A DNA stretch of 64,000 bases from Bacteroidetes bacterium HGW-Bacteroidetes-2 (GTDB lineage: Bacteria; Bacteroidota; Bacteroidia; Flavobacteriales; Flavobacteriaceae): the NCBI GenBank assembly GCA_002842575.1, contig PHDJ01000011.1:22612-86611 (forward strand), read 5' to 3'. Positions 27,809 through 36,506 of this stretch are shown piece after piece. Made by a program: the position numbers and the translations under genes. Each line of letters begins with the position of its first letter. Position 1 is the first letter of the stretch. The notes below the pieces were generated by a model. That model saw nothing but the letters and a program-made list of their open reading frames with translations, made no database searches and was not told where the DNA came from.

Positions 27809-29536
27809 ATGATTCTTTCTACCATTGATTACGTCATTTTAATTAGCTTTTTTATTGTTTCACTTACTATCGGTATTCTTGTTGCAAAACAAAGCGGTAA
27901 AAACACTGAATCTTTTTTTCTTTCTGGTAGGAATATGCCTTGGTGGTTATTGGGTTTTTCTATGGTGGCAACTACCTTTGCTGCAGATACACCAAATTTT
28001 GTAGCAGGCGTTATTAGAGAAGATGGCGTCTCCGGAAACTGGATTTGGTGGAGTTTTCTTCTTACGGGAATGGTAACGGTTTTCTTTTACGCAAAATTAT
28101 GGCGAAAAAGCGGCGTCACCACCGATTTAGAATTTTATGAACTTCGCTACAGTGGTAAAAGTGCAGCATTTTTAAGGGGTTTTCGAGCTATTTATCTAGG
28201 GGTCTTTTTTAACATTGTTATCATGGCAAATGTATGTTTAGCTGCCATAAAAATTGGTCATGTAATGTTTGGCTTCACCGAATTTCAAAGCCTTTTTGTT
28301 GCATGTACAATAACTGTTTTTTATTCGATGCTAGGTGGGTTGAGAGGTGTTTTAATCACCGATTTTATTCAGTTTATCATTGCTATGGTGGGAAGTGTTT
28401 GGGCGGCTATTTATGTAGTAAACCATGAAGCTGTAGGCGGTTTAGATAAAATGCTGGCAGCACCACAACTTCAAGACAAACTATCCTTGTTTCCAGATTT
28501 TAGCAATTGGGAAATTTTAGTGCCAATGTTTATAATTCCGCTTGCAGTACAATGGTGGAGTGTGTGGTATCCTGGAGCAGAGCCAGGAGGTGGTGGTTAT
28601 ATTGCCCAAAGAATGCTTGCCGCAAAAGATGAAAAACACGCTACCTGGGCAACCTTATTTTTTAATTTTGCACATTATGCTTTACGTCCTTGGCCATGGA
28701 TTATAATTGGTTTAGCCTCGTTAATTGTATATCCTGATTTGGCTAGTTTACAAACAGCTTTTCCAGACTTTAACCCAGATTATGTGAAAAATGATTTATC
28801 ATATCCTGCGATGCTTAGATTATTGCCGGCTGGATTATTAGGTTTAGTCATTACTTCATTAGTAGCAGCCTTTATGAGTACAATTTCTACCCATTTAAAC
28901 TGGGGATCCTCCTATGTTGTAAATGATTTTTACGCTCGTTTTATTAAAAAATCAGCTTCGGAAAAAGAAAAGGTGTTAGTTGGCAGACTTTCCACTTTTG
29001 TTATGATTATTTGTGCTGCATTTTTGGCGTTAATTTTAGAAGAAGCTAGAGAAGCATTTAATTTGTTATTGCAAATTGGTGCAGGAACAGGCTTGTTGTT
29101 TATTCTGCGCTGGTTTTGGCGAAGAATAAATCCGTACAGCGAAATTACAGCAATGGGAGTTTCCTTCCTAATCGCCGGGTTTTTCTTTATTAATGGAAAA
29201 ATGGAAACTCCATTATTTACATTGGCATCACACTGGCAACTGGTTATTGGCGTAGTTTTTACCACCTTTTGTTGGGTATTTGTTACACTTGTTACAAAAC
29301 CATCAAAATTATCTACTATAGAAACCTTTGAAGCATTAGTATTTGAAAAAGAAGGCAAATTTAAAAACTTTAGCTATAAATTCTTATCCCTGTTTATAGG
29401 AACCATAGGCATTTACTGTTTTTTGTTTGCAACTGGTTACTTTTTGTATGGCAATACCGTATTGGGAAGTATATTATCTGGATCGTCTGTTATTTGTGTG
29501 CTTGTGCTTATAAAAACTTGGAAGAAAGTTAGCTAG
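27809..29536 (+). CDS. Sodium:solute symporter (SSS/SLC5-type)
   Basis: 575 residues with about 13 membrane segments starting at DYVILISFFIVSLTIGILVA. The early block ESFFLSGRNMPWWLLGFSMV, then ATTFAADTP, is the Na+-site signature of the LeuT-fold SSS family. GAEPGGGGYIAQRMLAAKDE and FMSTISTHLNWG, with the serine/threonine pair of the Na2 site, are also typical. Substrate could be a sugar, amino acid or organic acid; nothing here decides it. A TATCTTTC sequence near the end of ridA with TTG about 22 bases upstream may be its own promoter. Confidence 0.9.
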   Translation: MILSTIDYVILISFFIVSLTIGILVAKQSGKNTESFFLSGRNMPWWLLGFSMVATTFAADTPNFVAGVIREDGVSGNWIWWSFLLTGMVTVFFYAKLWRKSGVTTDLEFYELRYSGKSAAFLRGFRAIYLGVFFNIVIMANVCLAAIKIGHVMFGFTEFQSLFVACTITVFYSMLGGLRGVLITDFIQFIIAMVGSVWAAIYVVNHEAVGGLDKMLAAPQLQDKLSLFPDFSNWEILVPMFIIPLAVQWWSVWYPGAEPGGGGYIAQRMLAAKDEKHATWATLFFNFAHYALRPWPWIIIGLASLIVYPDLASLQTAFPDFNPDYVKNDLSYPAMLRLLPAGLLGLVITSLVAAFMSTISTHLNWGSSYVVNDFYARFIKKSASEKEKVLVGRLSTFVMIICAAFLALILEEAREAFNLLLQIGAGTGLLFILRWFWRRINPYSEITAMGVSFLIAGFFFINGKMETPLFTLASHWQLVIGVVFTTFCWVFVTLVTKPSKLSTIETFEALVFEKEGKFKNFSYKFLSLFIGTIGIYCFLFATGYFLYGNTVLGSILSGSSVICVLVLIKTWKKVS

Positions 29537-29711
29537 TGCTAATTTACTCTACCAAAATTTAATTAATTTTTTCTTGATTTCATTTTAATCCATTTCGTGG
29601 GTAAGCAATATTATATAACGCTACTAGTTATCTTTATATAAAAACTCTCAATTCCCTTAAATTAGTTATAAATAGAGATACTTTTTAAGAAGCCTTAATT
29701 TACTTTGCAGC

Positions 29712-32003
29712 GTGAAAAAAACCTTTCGTAACATTTTTAGAAACAAGTATTTTAGATGGATTTTTAGAATTATTCTGGCAATTTTTATTTTTTTATTCAG
29801 TTTCTATTTTAGTATCTATATTGGTTTATGGGGGCCAATTCCCACAAAGAAACAACTAGCCGAAATCAAACAAAGTGAAGCGTCTGAAGTGTATGCTAAA
29901 GACGGTGAATTAATGGGAAAATACTACCTTTTTGACAGACAATCTATCGTGTATGAAGATTTGCCTAAACACCTTATAGATGGTCTTGTAGCTACAGAAG
30001 ACGTCCGCTTTTTTGAACACAATGGAATTGATGGACAAAGTCTATTTCGAGTATTTTTTAAAACCATTGTATTACAAAAGGCTTCTGCAGGAGGAGGCAG
30101 CACCATTACTTTACAATTAGCTAAAAATCTTTACGGTAGAAATGACAGAAGTAATGTGGGAATTGTGGTTACAAAAATTAGAGAATCTATAATTGCCAGA
30201 CGCATGGAAACTCTTTATACAAAAGAAGAAATTCTTACCTTATATTTTAACACAGTTCCCTTTAGTGATAACACTTTTGGTATAGAAAGTGCAGCGATGA
30301 AATTTTTCAATAAACATACTGCAGAATTAAGTATTGTAGAAGCAGCAACCCTTATAGGAACTTTGAAAGCATCTAATTATTACAATCCAAGGGTACATCC
30401 TGAAAGAAGCTTAAAGCGCCGTAATGTGGTTTTGACTCAGATGGAGAAATACAAATACCTCCATCCTACAATAGCCGAAGTTGCTAAAAAGGATTCTATG
30501 CGCTTAAATTACCAATATTATAGCCATAATCAAGGCATTGCCACTTATTTTAGAGAACATTTGCGAAAAGAAGTTGTACAAATTTTAGATACCTTAAAAA
30601 AGAAAAATGGTGGGCATTATAATTTGTATCAAGATGGAATTAAAATCTATACCACAATCGATTATGAAATGCAACAATATGCTGAAAAAGCAATGTTGCA
30701 GCACATGGCAGCACTACAAAAAGACTTTGAAAAATCGTATGGAAACAAAGCCCCTTGGTTAGTGAATCAAAAATTAATCGAAGTGGAGATGGAAAAAACG
30801 ACAATATACAAATCCTTAAAAAAACAAAATTATTCTAAAAAAGATATTGTAGATTCTTTAAATGTTTCCACCAATAGACAATTTTTTAATTATAATGAAA
30901 CAATTGATTTACAGGCTAGTGTGATAGATAGTATTAAGCATTACTTAAAATTTTTAAACATGGGAATGCTCACTGTAGAGCCTGCCACAGGAGCCATAAA
31001 AACTTGGATTGGAGGGGTTGATTTTAGTAGTTTTCAATTTGATCATGTGTCACAAAGTAAACGGCAAGTGGGGTCTACATTTAAACCCATTGTATATGCT
31101 GCAGCTCTAGAAAATGGCATGAAATATTGCACGTATTTTCCAATTCAGGAAGTTACTTATGAAGGAGATTATACACCTTCAAATTCTTCAAATCCTGAAA
31201 ATGAAGACCCTTTTTTAAACTATTCACTTAAATACGCATTGAGTAATTCTGTAAATACTATTGCTGTAAAAGTATTGATGGAAACTGGCATTGGCAATGT
31301 AATTACACAAGCTCAAAAAATGGGAATCACTACGGAACTGCCCGAAGTCACGTCCTTAGCCCTAGGTACTGCTGAGCTATCTATTTTAGAATTTGCAAAG
31401 GCATATTCAACCTTTACAAATAAAGGAATTCCCTCTAATCCTTATTTTATTACAAAAATTGAAGATAGAAATGGTAATATGCTGGCAGAATTTAAAACAA
31501 AAAAACACACAAAAGAAGCATATTCAGAAGAAACAAGGCATTATATGTTGGACATGCTAAAAGCTACCGTAAACGAAGGAACTGCAAGTAGGATAAGAAA
31601 TACCTATGGTTTGAAAAATGATATAGCTGGTAAAACCGGAACCACTCAAAATAATAAGGATGGTTGGTTTGTTGGCATTACTCCAAAATTAACAACCATT
31701 ACTTGGGTAGGTCATGATAACTATGCCATTGGCTTTAAAAACACTTTATTGGGGCAAGGTGCAAATTCTGCATTACCTATTTTTGCTACTTTTTATCAAT
31801 TATTAAATAAAGATGCTGCATTTGACATCTTTACAAATGCTAAATTTGAACCTGTTCCAAAGGATATTAGAGAGAAATTTAATTGTGAACCCACGAAAAA
31901 AGATGGTTTTATAAAGCGATTGTTTTCGAGTTCGGAGAAAAAGAAAGCTGCAAAAAAAGAAAAAAAAGGTGGTTTTTTTTCCATTTTCAAAAAGAAAAAT
32001 TAA
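29712..32003 (+). CDS. Class A penicillin-binding protein (PBP1A-type)
   Basis: 763 residues from a GTG start at 29712, one N-terminal membrane helix (16-38), then a GT51 transglycosylase: EDVRFFEHNG with catalytic E96, and GGGSTITLQLAKNL (127-140). The transpeptidase has the serine motif STFK (GSTFKPIVYAAAL), SNSVNT as SxN and KTGTTQNNKDGWF as KTG. It ends in a lysine-rich tail (KKKAAKKEKKGGFFSIFKKKN). The protein polymerises lipid II and crosslinks peptidoglycan in the periplasm. It is convergent with the helicase gene, whose stop codon overlaps by 3 of 4 bases. The promoter-like TTACTTTG at 29700-29707 lies only 4 bases before the start. Confidence 0.94.
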   Translation: MKKTFRNIFRNKYFRWIFRIILAIFIFLFSFYFSIYIGLWGPIPTKKQLAEIKQSEASEVYAKDGELMGKYYLFDRQSIVYEDLPKHLIDGLVATEDVRFFEHNGIDGQSLFRVFFKTIVLQKASAGGGSTITLQLAKNLYGRNDRSNVGIVVTKIRESIIARRMETLYTKEEILTLYFNTVPFSDNTFGIESAAMKFFNKHTAELSIVEAATLIGTLKASNYYNPRVHPERSLKRRNVVLTQMEKYKYLHPTIAEVAKKDSMRLNYQYYSHNQGIATYFREHLRKEVVQILDTLKKKNGGHYNLYQDGIKIYTTIDYEMQQYAEKAMLQHMAALQKDFEKSYGNKAPWLVNQKLIEVEMEKTTIYKSLKKQNYSKKDIVDSLNVSTNRQFFNYNETIDLQASVIDSIKHYLKFLNMGMLTVEPATGAIKTWIGGVDFSSFQFDHVSQSKRQVGSTFKPIVYAAALENGMKYCTYFPIQEVTYEGDYTPSNSSNPENEDPFLNYSLKYALSNSVNTIAVKVLMETGIGNVITQAQKMGITTELPEVTSLALGTAELSILEFAKAYSTFTNKGIPSNPYFITKIEDRNGNMLAEFKTKKHTKEAYSEETRHYMLDMLKATVNEGTASRIRNTYGLKNDIAGKTGTTQNNKDGWFVGITPKLTTITWVGHDNYAIGFKNTLLGQGANSALPIFATFYQLLNKDAAFDIFTNAKFEPVPKDIREKFNCEPTKKDGFIKRLFSSSEKKKAAKKEKKGGFFSIFKKKN

Positions 32004-33505
32004 ATGCTTTTTCGTATTAGTGCACGAAGGCTTCTTTTATAATCCTCTTCTAGCCATTCCTGATAGTTTGCTGTAGATTTACTTATGCAGTAGGCATATT
32101 GTTGCACTCTAAAAGCAATTGACTCGTTTAAATGCTTTACAAGCTCAAGGGCATCATAAGCATCTTCACTGTTTTCTAAACAAATTTTAGCATGTTGTTC
32201 AATAGCCATGTCTAATGCTAATTTTGGTTTTAAACCTTTATTTTTGATTTCCTTAAAAGCTGCTTCTACGTCAAAATCAGGATTTTTTGATTTTTTAAAT
32301 TTTTTACGTAATTCTTTAGGCATTTCATAAGTAAAATAGCGTTCAATATTTTCATCAGAAATCAAATTGTCAAAATAATAATCCGGGTTTTTAAAAATAC
32401 TTTGCCAATCTACTTTTTCTTCCCAAAGCCCGAAACGTGCTAGATTATTTCCCATATCCACTACGGTAAATGTCTTTTTGTTTTCCAAAACCCTGGAGCC
32501 TCTTCCTATCATTTGGTGATATAATGTAAGCGATCTTGTGGCTCGGTTTAAAATAATGGCTTCTATATCTGGAACATCAAAACCTGTAGTAAGAATTCCA
32601 ACCGAAGTTATTATGGCATCTGGAGTTTCTCTAAACCAGTCAATTATTTCTTTACGCTCCAATTCGGTATTTTTGTTGTCAAGATGTCTTATAGCATATC
32701 CTGCATTTCTAAAAGATTCATACACAAATTTAGAAGTGTTAATTCCGTTATTAAAGATTAGAGTTTTTTTGTTTTTGGCTCGTTCTTCATAAGCATAAAT
32801 CAATTTTTCTTGCATGGCATAATCTATATAAACCACTTCAGAAGATTTTACGGTATAGTCACCATTTATTCCAATGCGCAAGGCTCCTAGACCAACATCA
32901 TAGGAATAGGTTGTGGCTTTTGAAAGAAATCCTTTTTCAATCAATTCAGAAATAGAATGCCCTACAATTAATTCATTGTAGGTATTTTTCATTGGCAAAT
33001 TGATGTTTGAACTAAGCGGGGTTGCAGTTACTCCAAGAATATCGCACTTATTAAAATATTTAAATAATTTTCGAAAAGAATTGTAATGTGCTTCATCTAC
33101 AATCACCAAACCGATATTTTTCATATCTAGTTGCTTCTCTTTCAGCCGGTTATTTAGTGTCTCTACCATCGCTACGTAGCACATATAGTCTTCCTGATTG
33201 GGAATTTCTTTAACCGTGCTGTTAATTACTTTATTTTTAACTTTAATCTCTGATAAAGTAATGGAAGTTTGTTTACTTAACTCAATACGATGGGTTAAAA
33301 TCAACACTTTTTTTTTGGTTTCCTGGATATACCGTTTAGCTATTTCAGAAAAAATAATTGTTTTTCCACCTCCGGTTGGTAGTTGGTAAAGTATGTTATA
33401 ACTTTCAGGAAAGCTTTTGAAACGTTCAAATATGGTTTCTATAGCTTCCTTTTGATAGGTGTATAATTCTCTTTCAATATTTTTAACCTTTTCCTCTAAA
33501 TTCAA
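32000..33505 (-). CDS. DEAD/DEAH-box superfamily 2 helicase
   Basis: 501 residues. Motif I PTGGGKT (43-49), motif II DEAH (137-140), motif III TATP (160-163) and motif VI HQMIGRGSR are intact, so it is an active ATPase by sequence. The N-terminus (ERELYTYQKEAIETIFERF) has a Q-motif-like region of the type in UvrB/RecG-related and type III restriction-like helicases. There is no nuclease or other domain. It stands alone, so it is probably a housekeeping helicase of unknown duty, not part of a restriction system. Its last codons overlap the PBP gene end by 4 bases. Confidence 0.88.
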   Translation of the reverse strand: MNLEEKVKNIERELYTYQKEAIETIFERFKSFPESYNILYQLPTGGGKTIIFSEIAKRYIQETKKKVLILTHRIELSKQTSITLSEIKVKNKVINSTVKEIPNQEDYMCYVAMVETLNNRLKEKQLDMKNIGLVIVDEAHYNSFRKLFKYFNKCDILGVTATPLSSNINLPMKNTYNELIVGHSISELIEKGFLSKATTYSYDVGLGALRIGINGDYTVKSSEVVYIDYAMQEKLIYAYEERAKNKKTLIFNNGINTSKFVYESFRNAGYAIRHLDNKNTELERKEIIDWFRETPDAIITSVGILTTGFDVPDIEAIILNRATRSLTLYHQMIGRGSRVLENKKTFTVVDMGNNLARFGLWEEKVDWQSIFKNPDYYFDNLISDENIERYFTYEMPKELRKKFKKSKNPDFDVEAAFKEIKNKGLKPKLALDMAIEQHAKICLENSEDAYDALELVKHLNESIAFRVQQYAYCISKSTANYQEWLEEDYKRSLRALIRKSI

Positions 33506-33639
33506 AATTTGCTATTTTTTAATTCAATTCTTGCAAAAATAATACCTTTAAAAGGTTATCCCACAAATTAGCGTGATTTCTTTTAAATAAAATAGGCTAC
33601 ACTTGATATTCTTTATGAATATTATAACATTTGCTTTAC

Positions 33640-33669
33640 TTGCAATTTACAAAACTAGCCCTATTTTTG
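33640..33669 (+). promoter_or_regulatory. Bacteroidota-type promoter for the VTT gene
   Basis: TTG (33640-33642), a 19-base spacer and TATTTTTG (33662-33669) match the Bacteroidota -33/-7 pattern (TTTG / TAnnTTTG). The start codon is 31 bases farther, giving a 5' UTR of about 25. Confidence 0.5.
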
Positions 33670-33700
33670 TAAAGAGTGTTAGAATATAGAATTACCCAAA

Positions 33701-34303
33701 ATGAAAAAGAAATCACGACTCCGACTATTACATCAATATTATAGCTATACAGGATTTTATGGGTTCATAGGAAGCAGTTTACTTAAAGCAATTCCTTTAA
33801 TATTGCTTTTTATTGGAGGTTTACTTGCTATACATTTTTTTGTAATTGATGTTAATGTACTTTTAAACAAAATGACAGAAACTTTTCCTGCATTTGGTAT
33901 ATTATCGGTTTTCTTTATATCAGAATCCATTTTAGGTTTAATTCCGCCAGAAATTTTTATTGCTTGGTCCAGTAAGTCTGCAACCCCTATATTTCATTTA
34001 TCGCTTTTGGCACTATTATCTTATGCTGGTGGTGTAGTTTCTTATTTTATAGGAAAAGCCATCACTAAAATTCCTTCAGTAACTGAATATTTAGAAGTGA
34101 AAATGGCAAAGCATATAAGAAACACAAGAAAATGGGGAGGGTTTCTTATCATTGTTGGTGCCCTTTTACCCATACCCTACTCGCTAACAACTATGACTGC
34201 GGGTATCATAAATTATCCATTAAAAAGTTTGTTGTTTTTTGGAACCTTGCGCTTATTGCGTTTCTATATTTATGCTTTGGCAATATTCAATATAGTTTCC
34301 TAA
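33701..34303 (+). CDS. VTT/DedA-like membrane protein
   Basis: 200 residues. Membrane segments at about 27-47, 60-80, 93-112, 137-160 and 172-195. GYFIGKAITKIPS-like and GGFLIIVGALLPIPYSLTTM blocks resemble the VTT (formerly SNARE-associated) domain of DedA proteins, including the G-x-x-x-P-x-P region thought to form the re-entrant lipid path. Some DedA members flip undecaprenyl phosphate or phosphatidylethanolamine. The basic N-terminus (MKKKSRLRLLHQYYSY) should stay in the cytoplasm. Single-gene unit with its own promoter. Confidence 0.8.
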   Translation: MKKKSRLRLLHQYYSYTGFYGFIGSSLLKAIPLILLFIGGLLAIHFFVIDVNVLLNKMTETFPAFGILSVFFISESILGLIPPEIFIAWSSKSATPIFHLSLLALLSYAGGVVSYFIGKAITKIPSVTEYLEVKMAKHIRNTRKWGGFLIIVGALLPIPYSLTTMTAGIINYPLKSLLFFGTLRLLRFYIYALAIFNIVS

Positions 34304-34341
34304 AAAATAGTCTTCTTCCCAATTTTTTAAACAACCATAGT

Positions 34342-34403
34342 TTTGTTAAATATTTGTTAAATAGTACTTTGTTAAACATAGTACTGTAACAAATATAATT
34401 TTG
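34342..34403 (+). promoter_or_regulatory. Iterated TTTGTTAAA sites and a promoter for the small ORF
   Basis: Three exact copies of TTTGTTAAA start at 34342, 34353 and 34368, with TAGTACT twice (34362-34368 and 34379-34385). TAATTTTG at 34396-34403 fits a Bacteroidota -7 element; the nearest TTTG is 24 bases upstream, slightly long. The start codon of the small ORF follows after 39 bases. Repeated sites at a promoter suggest control by a DNA-binding protein. Confidence 0.4.
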
Positions 34404-34442
34404 TGTCGTCTTCTTAGTAAATCAATCATAAATCAAAAAGCG

Positions 34443-34574
34443 ATGACAACCATGAAAAGAATTTTCGAACCAGTTAGTGAAAAAAGGGATAACCAACTAT
34501 TAAACAAACGTGTCTTTTTAGAATTCTGCAGCAAAAGAGATATTTGGAATGGGCGAAGAAGGTTTGGGTGCTAA
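34443..34574 (+). CDS. Possible 43-residue basic peptide
   Basis: An ATG at 34443 opens 43 codons to TAA at 34572-34574; a second ATG at 34452 would give 40. The product is strongly basic, begins MTTMKRIFEPVSEKRDN, has two cysteines (residues 29 and 43) and ends in an RRR-FGC stretch. It has no signal peptide or hydrophobic segment. It lies between a plausible promoter (34396-34403) and a terminator (34633-34660), with a 24-base A-rich lead, so it looks like an independent small transcription unit. The 361-base gap has no other gene. Alternatively the transcript could be a regulatory RNA. I do not recognise the peptide. Confidence 0.35.
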   Translation: MTTMKRIFEPVSEKRDNQLLNKRVFLEFCSKRDIWNGRRRFGC

Positions 34575-34601
34575 TTACAACCAATAACAAAACGCAAAAA
34601 A

Positions 34602-34660
34602 AAGATTTTGAATTAGCCTTTAAAAATCTTAAACCCAGTACAAATGTGTACTGGGTTTTC
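34602..34660 (+). terminator. Double hairpin with rho-independent terminator
   Basis: AAGATTTT (34602-34609) pairs with AAAATCTT (34623-34630). Next, ACCCAGTAC (34633-34641) pairs with GTACTGGGT (34648-34656) around a 6-base loop, then TTTTC. It ends the small transcript and may also serve the convergent SDR gene. Confidence 0.7.
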
Positions 34661-34664
34661 TTAT

Positions 34665-35390
34665 TTAATTTGAAGGAGGAACCGAAGGTCTAACCTCTAT
34701 TTTGCTAGGTAATGTTCTTGGGTTCATTCGCAATAAATCTACCACCATGGAACCTATGTCTTCTTTCTGAATTTTCCAATCATCGTTACTATCTGGTACA
34801 TGATTATTAAAATTAGTAGCTACAGAACCAGGCATAATTGTGGTGACTTTTATTTCATACTTTCGCAAATCCAGCATTACAGCTTGTGTAAAACCGGTAA
34901 CGCCAAACTTACTAGCATTATATGCTGCACCACCTGCAAAAAAGTTTGCTCCAGCAAGACTGGAAACAGTGATTACATATCCTTTGGTTTTTTTTAATTC
35001 TTCAACACTTGCTTTAATGCTGTAAAAAACACCAGTTAAATTGGTGTCTATCGTTTCATTCCATTGTTCAATGGTAAATTCATCTATTGGAGCAAAATAC
35101 CCTAAACCGGCATTTGCAACTAAAATGTCTAATTTACCAAATTTTTCTACTACTTCTTTTACTGCATTTTCCTGACTTTTAAAATTTTTTACATCTGCTT
35201 TTATTCCAATAACTTTTGCTTTGCCTTTGCATAATTCTTTTAGTTTTTTTACTGCTTCGTTTACAGATTCTTTGGTTCTGCTTGTGATGGCTACATGAAC
35301 ACCTTGCCACATAAGTGCTTCGGCTATTCCAAAACCTATTCCTTTTGATCCTCCTGTAATTAAAGCCACTTTGTTTTCTAAAAATTGCAT
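34665..35390 (-). CDS. Short-chain dehydrogenase/reductase
   Basis: 241 residues, classical SDR. The nucleotide-binding motif TGGSKGIG is at 12-19, NAG at 93-95, catalytic serine at 143-144 and YNASK at 157-161. The N-terminal charge pattern (TSRTKESV after beta-2) suggests preference for NADPH. The overall match is to 3-ketoacyl-ACP reductase-like SDRs without a specified substrate; it ends RPSVPPSN. It stands as a single gene. Not the FabG of the fatty acid cycle, which is at 53357-54103. Confidence 0.88.
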   Translation of the reverse strand: MQFLENKVALITGGSKGIGFGIAEALMWQGVHVAITSRTKESVNEAVKKLKELCKGKAKVIGIKADVKNFKSQENAVKEVVEKFGKLDILVANAGLGYFAPIDEFTIEQWNETIDTNLTGVFYSIKASVEELKKTKGYVITVSSLAGANFFAGGAAYNASKFGVTGFTQAVMLDLRKYEIKVTTIMPGSVATNFNNHVPDSNDDWKIQKEDIGSMVVDLLRMNPRTLPSKIEVRPSVPPSN

Positions 35391-35507
35391 ATCTATTTGT
35401 TTTTATTTAAAAATCTAAGCTAAGAAAAAGGAAACACTTTTAAAAGGGTTTCTATATAAATTAATGTTACTTTTTATTTCTTTAACTTTATCAAAAAAAT
35501 ATAATAT

Positions 35508-36122
35508 ATGCGAGGTTTTAAAAATTTTCTTCCTTATTTCATTTTTCTATTTTGCCTCACTTCTTTTTTAAAGAAATCCGAAAATTTAGTTGCTATAGAC
35601 TCCTACTCTTCTACTTTTTTTTTGGATATAAGATATGCTACCACTAATAATTTTTTAAAAGAAAAACTATACGATTGTAGTCTTTGTTTATTGTTGCCTG
35701 AAGTTGCAGAAGCATTAAATAATGCTAACTATTATTTTTGTGATCGTGGCTATGTCATAACACTATTTGATTGTTACCGTCCGCTTTCGGTACAAAAAAA
35801 AATGTGGGCAAAAGTACCCAATCCTATTTATGTAGCAGATCCAGCAATTGGCTCTGTTCACAATCGGGGTGCTGCACTAGATTTGACTTTGCGAACTCTT
35901 AACGGAGAATACATAGATATGGGAACAGACCATGATTTTTTTGGCAGAGAAGCACATATTGATAACTTTAACCTAGCAGATGAGATTTTAACTAATAGAA
36001 AAATACTTCAGGATGGCATGAAAAGCTTTGGGTTTGCTACCATACAATCGGAATGGTGGCATTTTAATTTTATAAAGAAAAATGGAGCACCTGTTTTAAA
36101 TATTCCTTTTCCATGTAATTAG
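35508..36122 (+). CDS. VanX-like D-Ala-D-Ala dipeptidase (peptidase family M15D)
   Basis: 204 residues. Zinc ligands are H118 and D125 (SVHNRGAALD) and H185, with the catalytic glutamate E182 (SEWWHF). The FDCYRPLSVQKKMW block around R91 binds the substrate carboxylate. A hydrophobic N-terminus (FLPYFIFLFCLTSF) looks like a signal peptide or anchor, so the enzyme is probably periplasmic. The expected activity is hydrolysis of D-alanyl-D-alanine, which would recycle D-Ala from cell wall peptides; no vancomycin resistance genes are near. Single-gene unit. Confidence 0.9.
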   Translation: MRGFKNFLPYFIFLFCLTSFLKKSENLVAIDSYSSTFFLDIRYATTNNFLKEKLYDCSLCLLLPEVAEALNNANYYFCDRGYVITLFDCYRPLSVQKKMWAKVPNPIYVADPAIGSVHNRGAALDLTLRTLNGEYIDMGTDHDFFGREAHIDNFNLADEILTNRKILQDGMKSFGFATIQSEWWHFNFIKKNGAPVLNIPFPCN

Positions 36123-36196
36123 GATAATAGAAATTTGGACAAAATCTTAATAAAAAATCAATAGCGTTATGTTTCGTATTTAACTCTCATTATATC

Positions 36197-36204
36197 TACC
36201 TTTG
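36197..36204 (+). promoter_or_regulatory. Putative -7 element of the DUF3817 gene
   Basis: TACCTTTG matches TAnnTTTG and lies 23 bases upstream of the ATG at 36228. A TTT about 22 bases upstream is only a weak -33 element. Confidence 0.35.
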
Positions 36205-36227
36205 CAAAAATTTTACTATATATTAAG

Positions 36228-36503
36228 ATGATAAAAACATTTAGAATTATTGCACTTTTAGAAGGAATTTCACTTTTAGTATTACTTTTTATTGCCATGC
36301 CTTTGAAATATATTTGGGATGCGCCGCAAATGGTAAGCACAGTAGGAATGGCCCACGGGGTTCTTTTTTTAATGTATATCGTGTTTGCAATAATGGTTTA
36401 TTCCGAACTAAAATGGGTAATGAAAACACTAGCTATTGTAATGCTTGCTTCCATAATCCCTTTTGGAACTTTTTATGTTGAAAAAAAATATATAACTGTG
36501 TAA
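36228..36503 (+). CDS. DUF3817-family membrane protein
   Basis: 91 residues with three membrane segments (RIIALLEGISLLVLLFIAMP; MAHGVLFLMYIVFAIMVY; LAIVMLASIIPFGTFYVEKK). The pattern LEGISLLVLLFIAMPLKY, GMAHGVLFL and FGTFYVEKK is that of DUF3817 (YdzA-like) proteins. Function unknown. The next gene, mscS, begins 3 bases after its stop, so they are probably cotranscribed. Confidence 0.85.
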   Translation: MIKTFRIIALLEGISLLVLLFIAMPLKYIWDAPQMVSTVGMAHGVLFLMYIVFAIMVYSELKWVMKTLAIVMLASIIPFGTFYVEKKYITV

Positions 36504-36506
36504 GCT

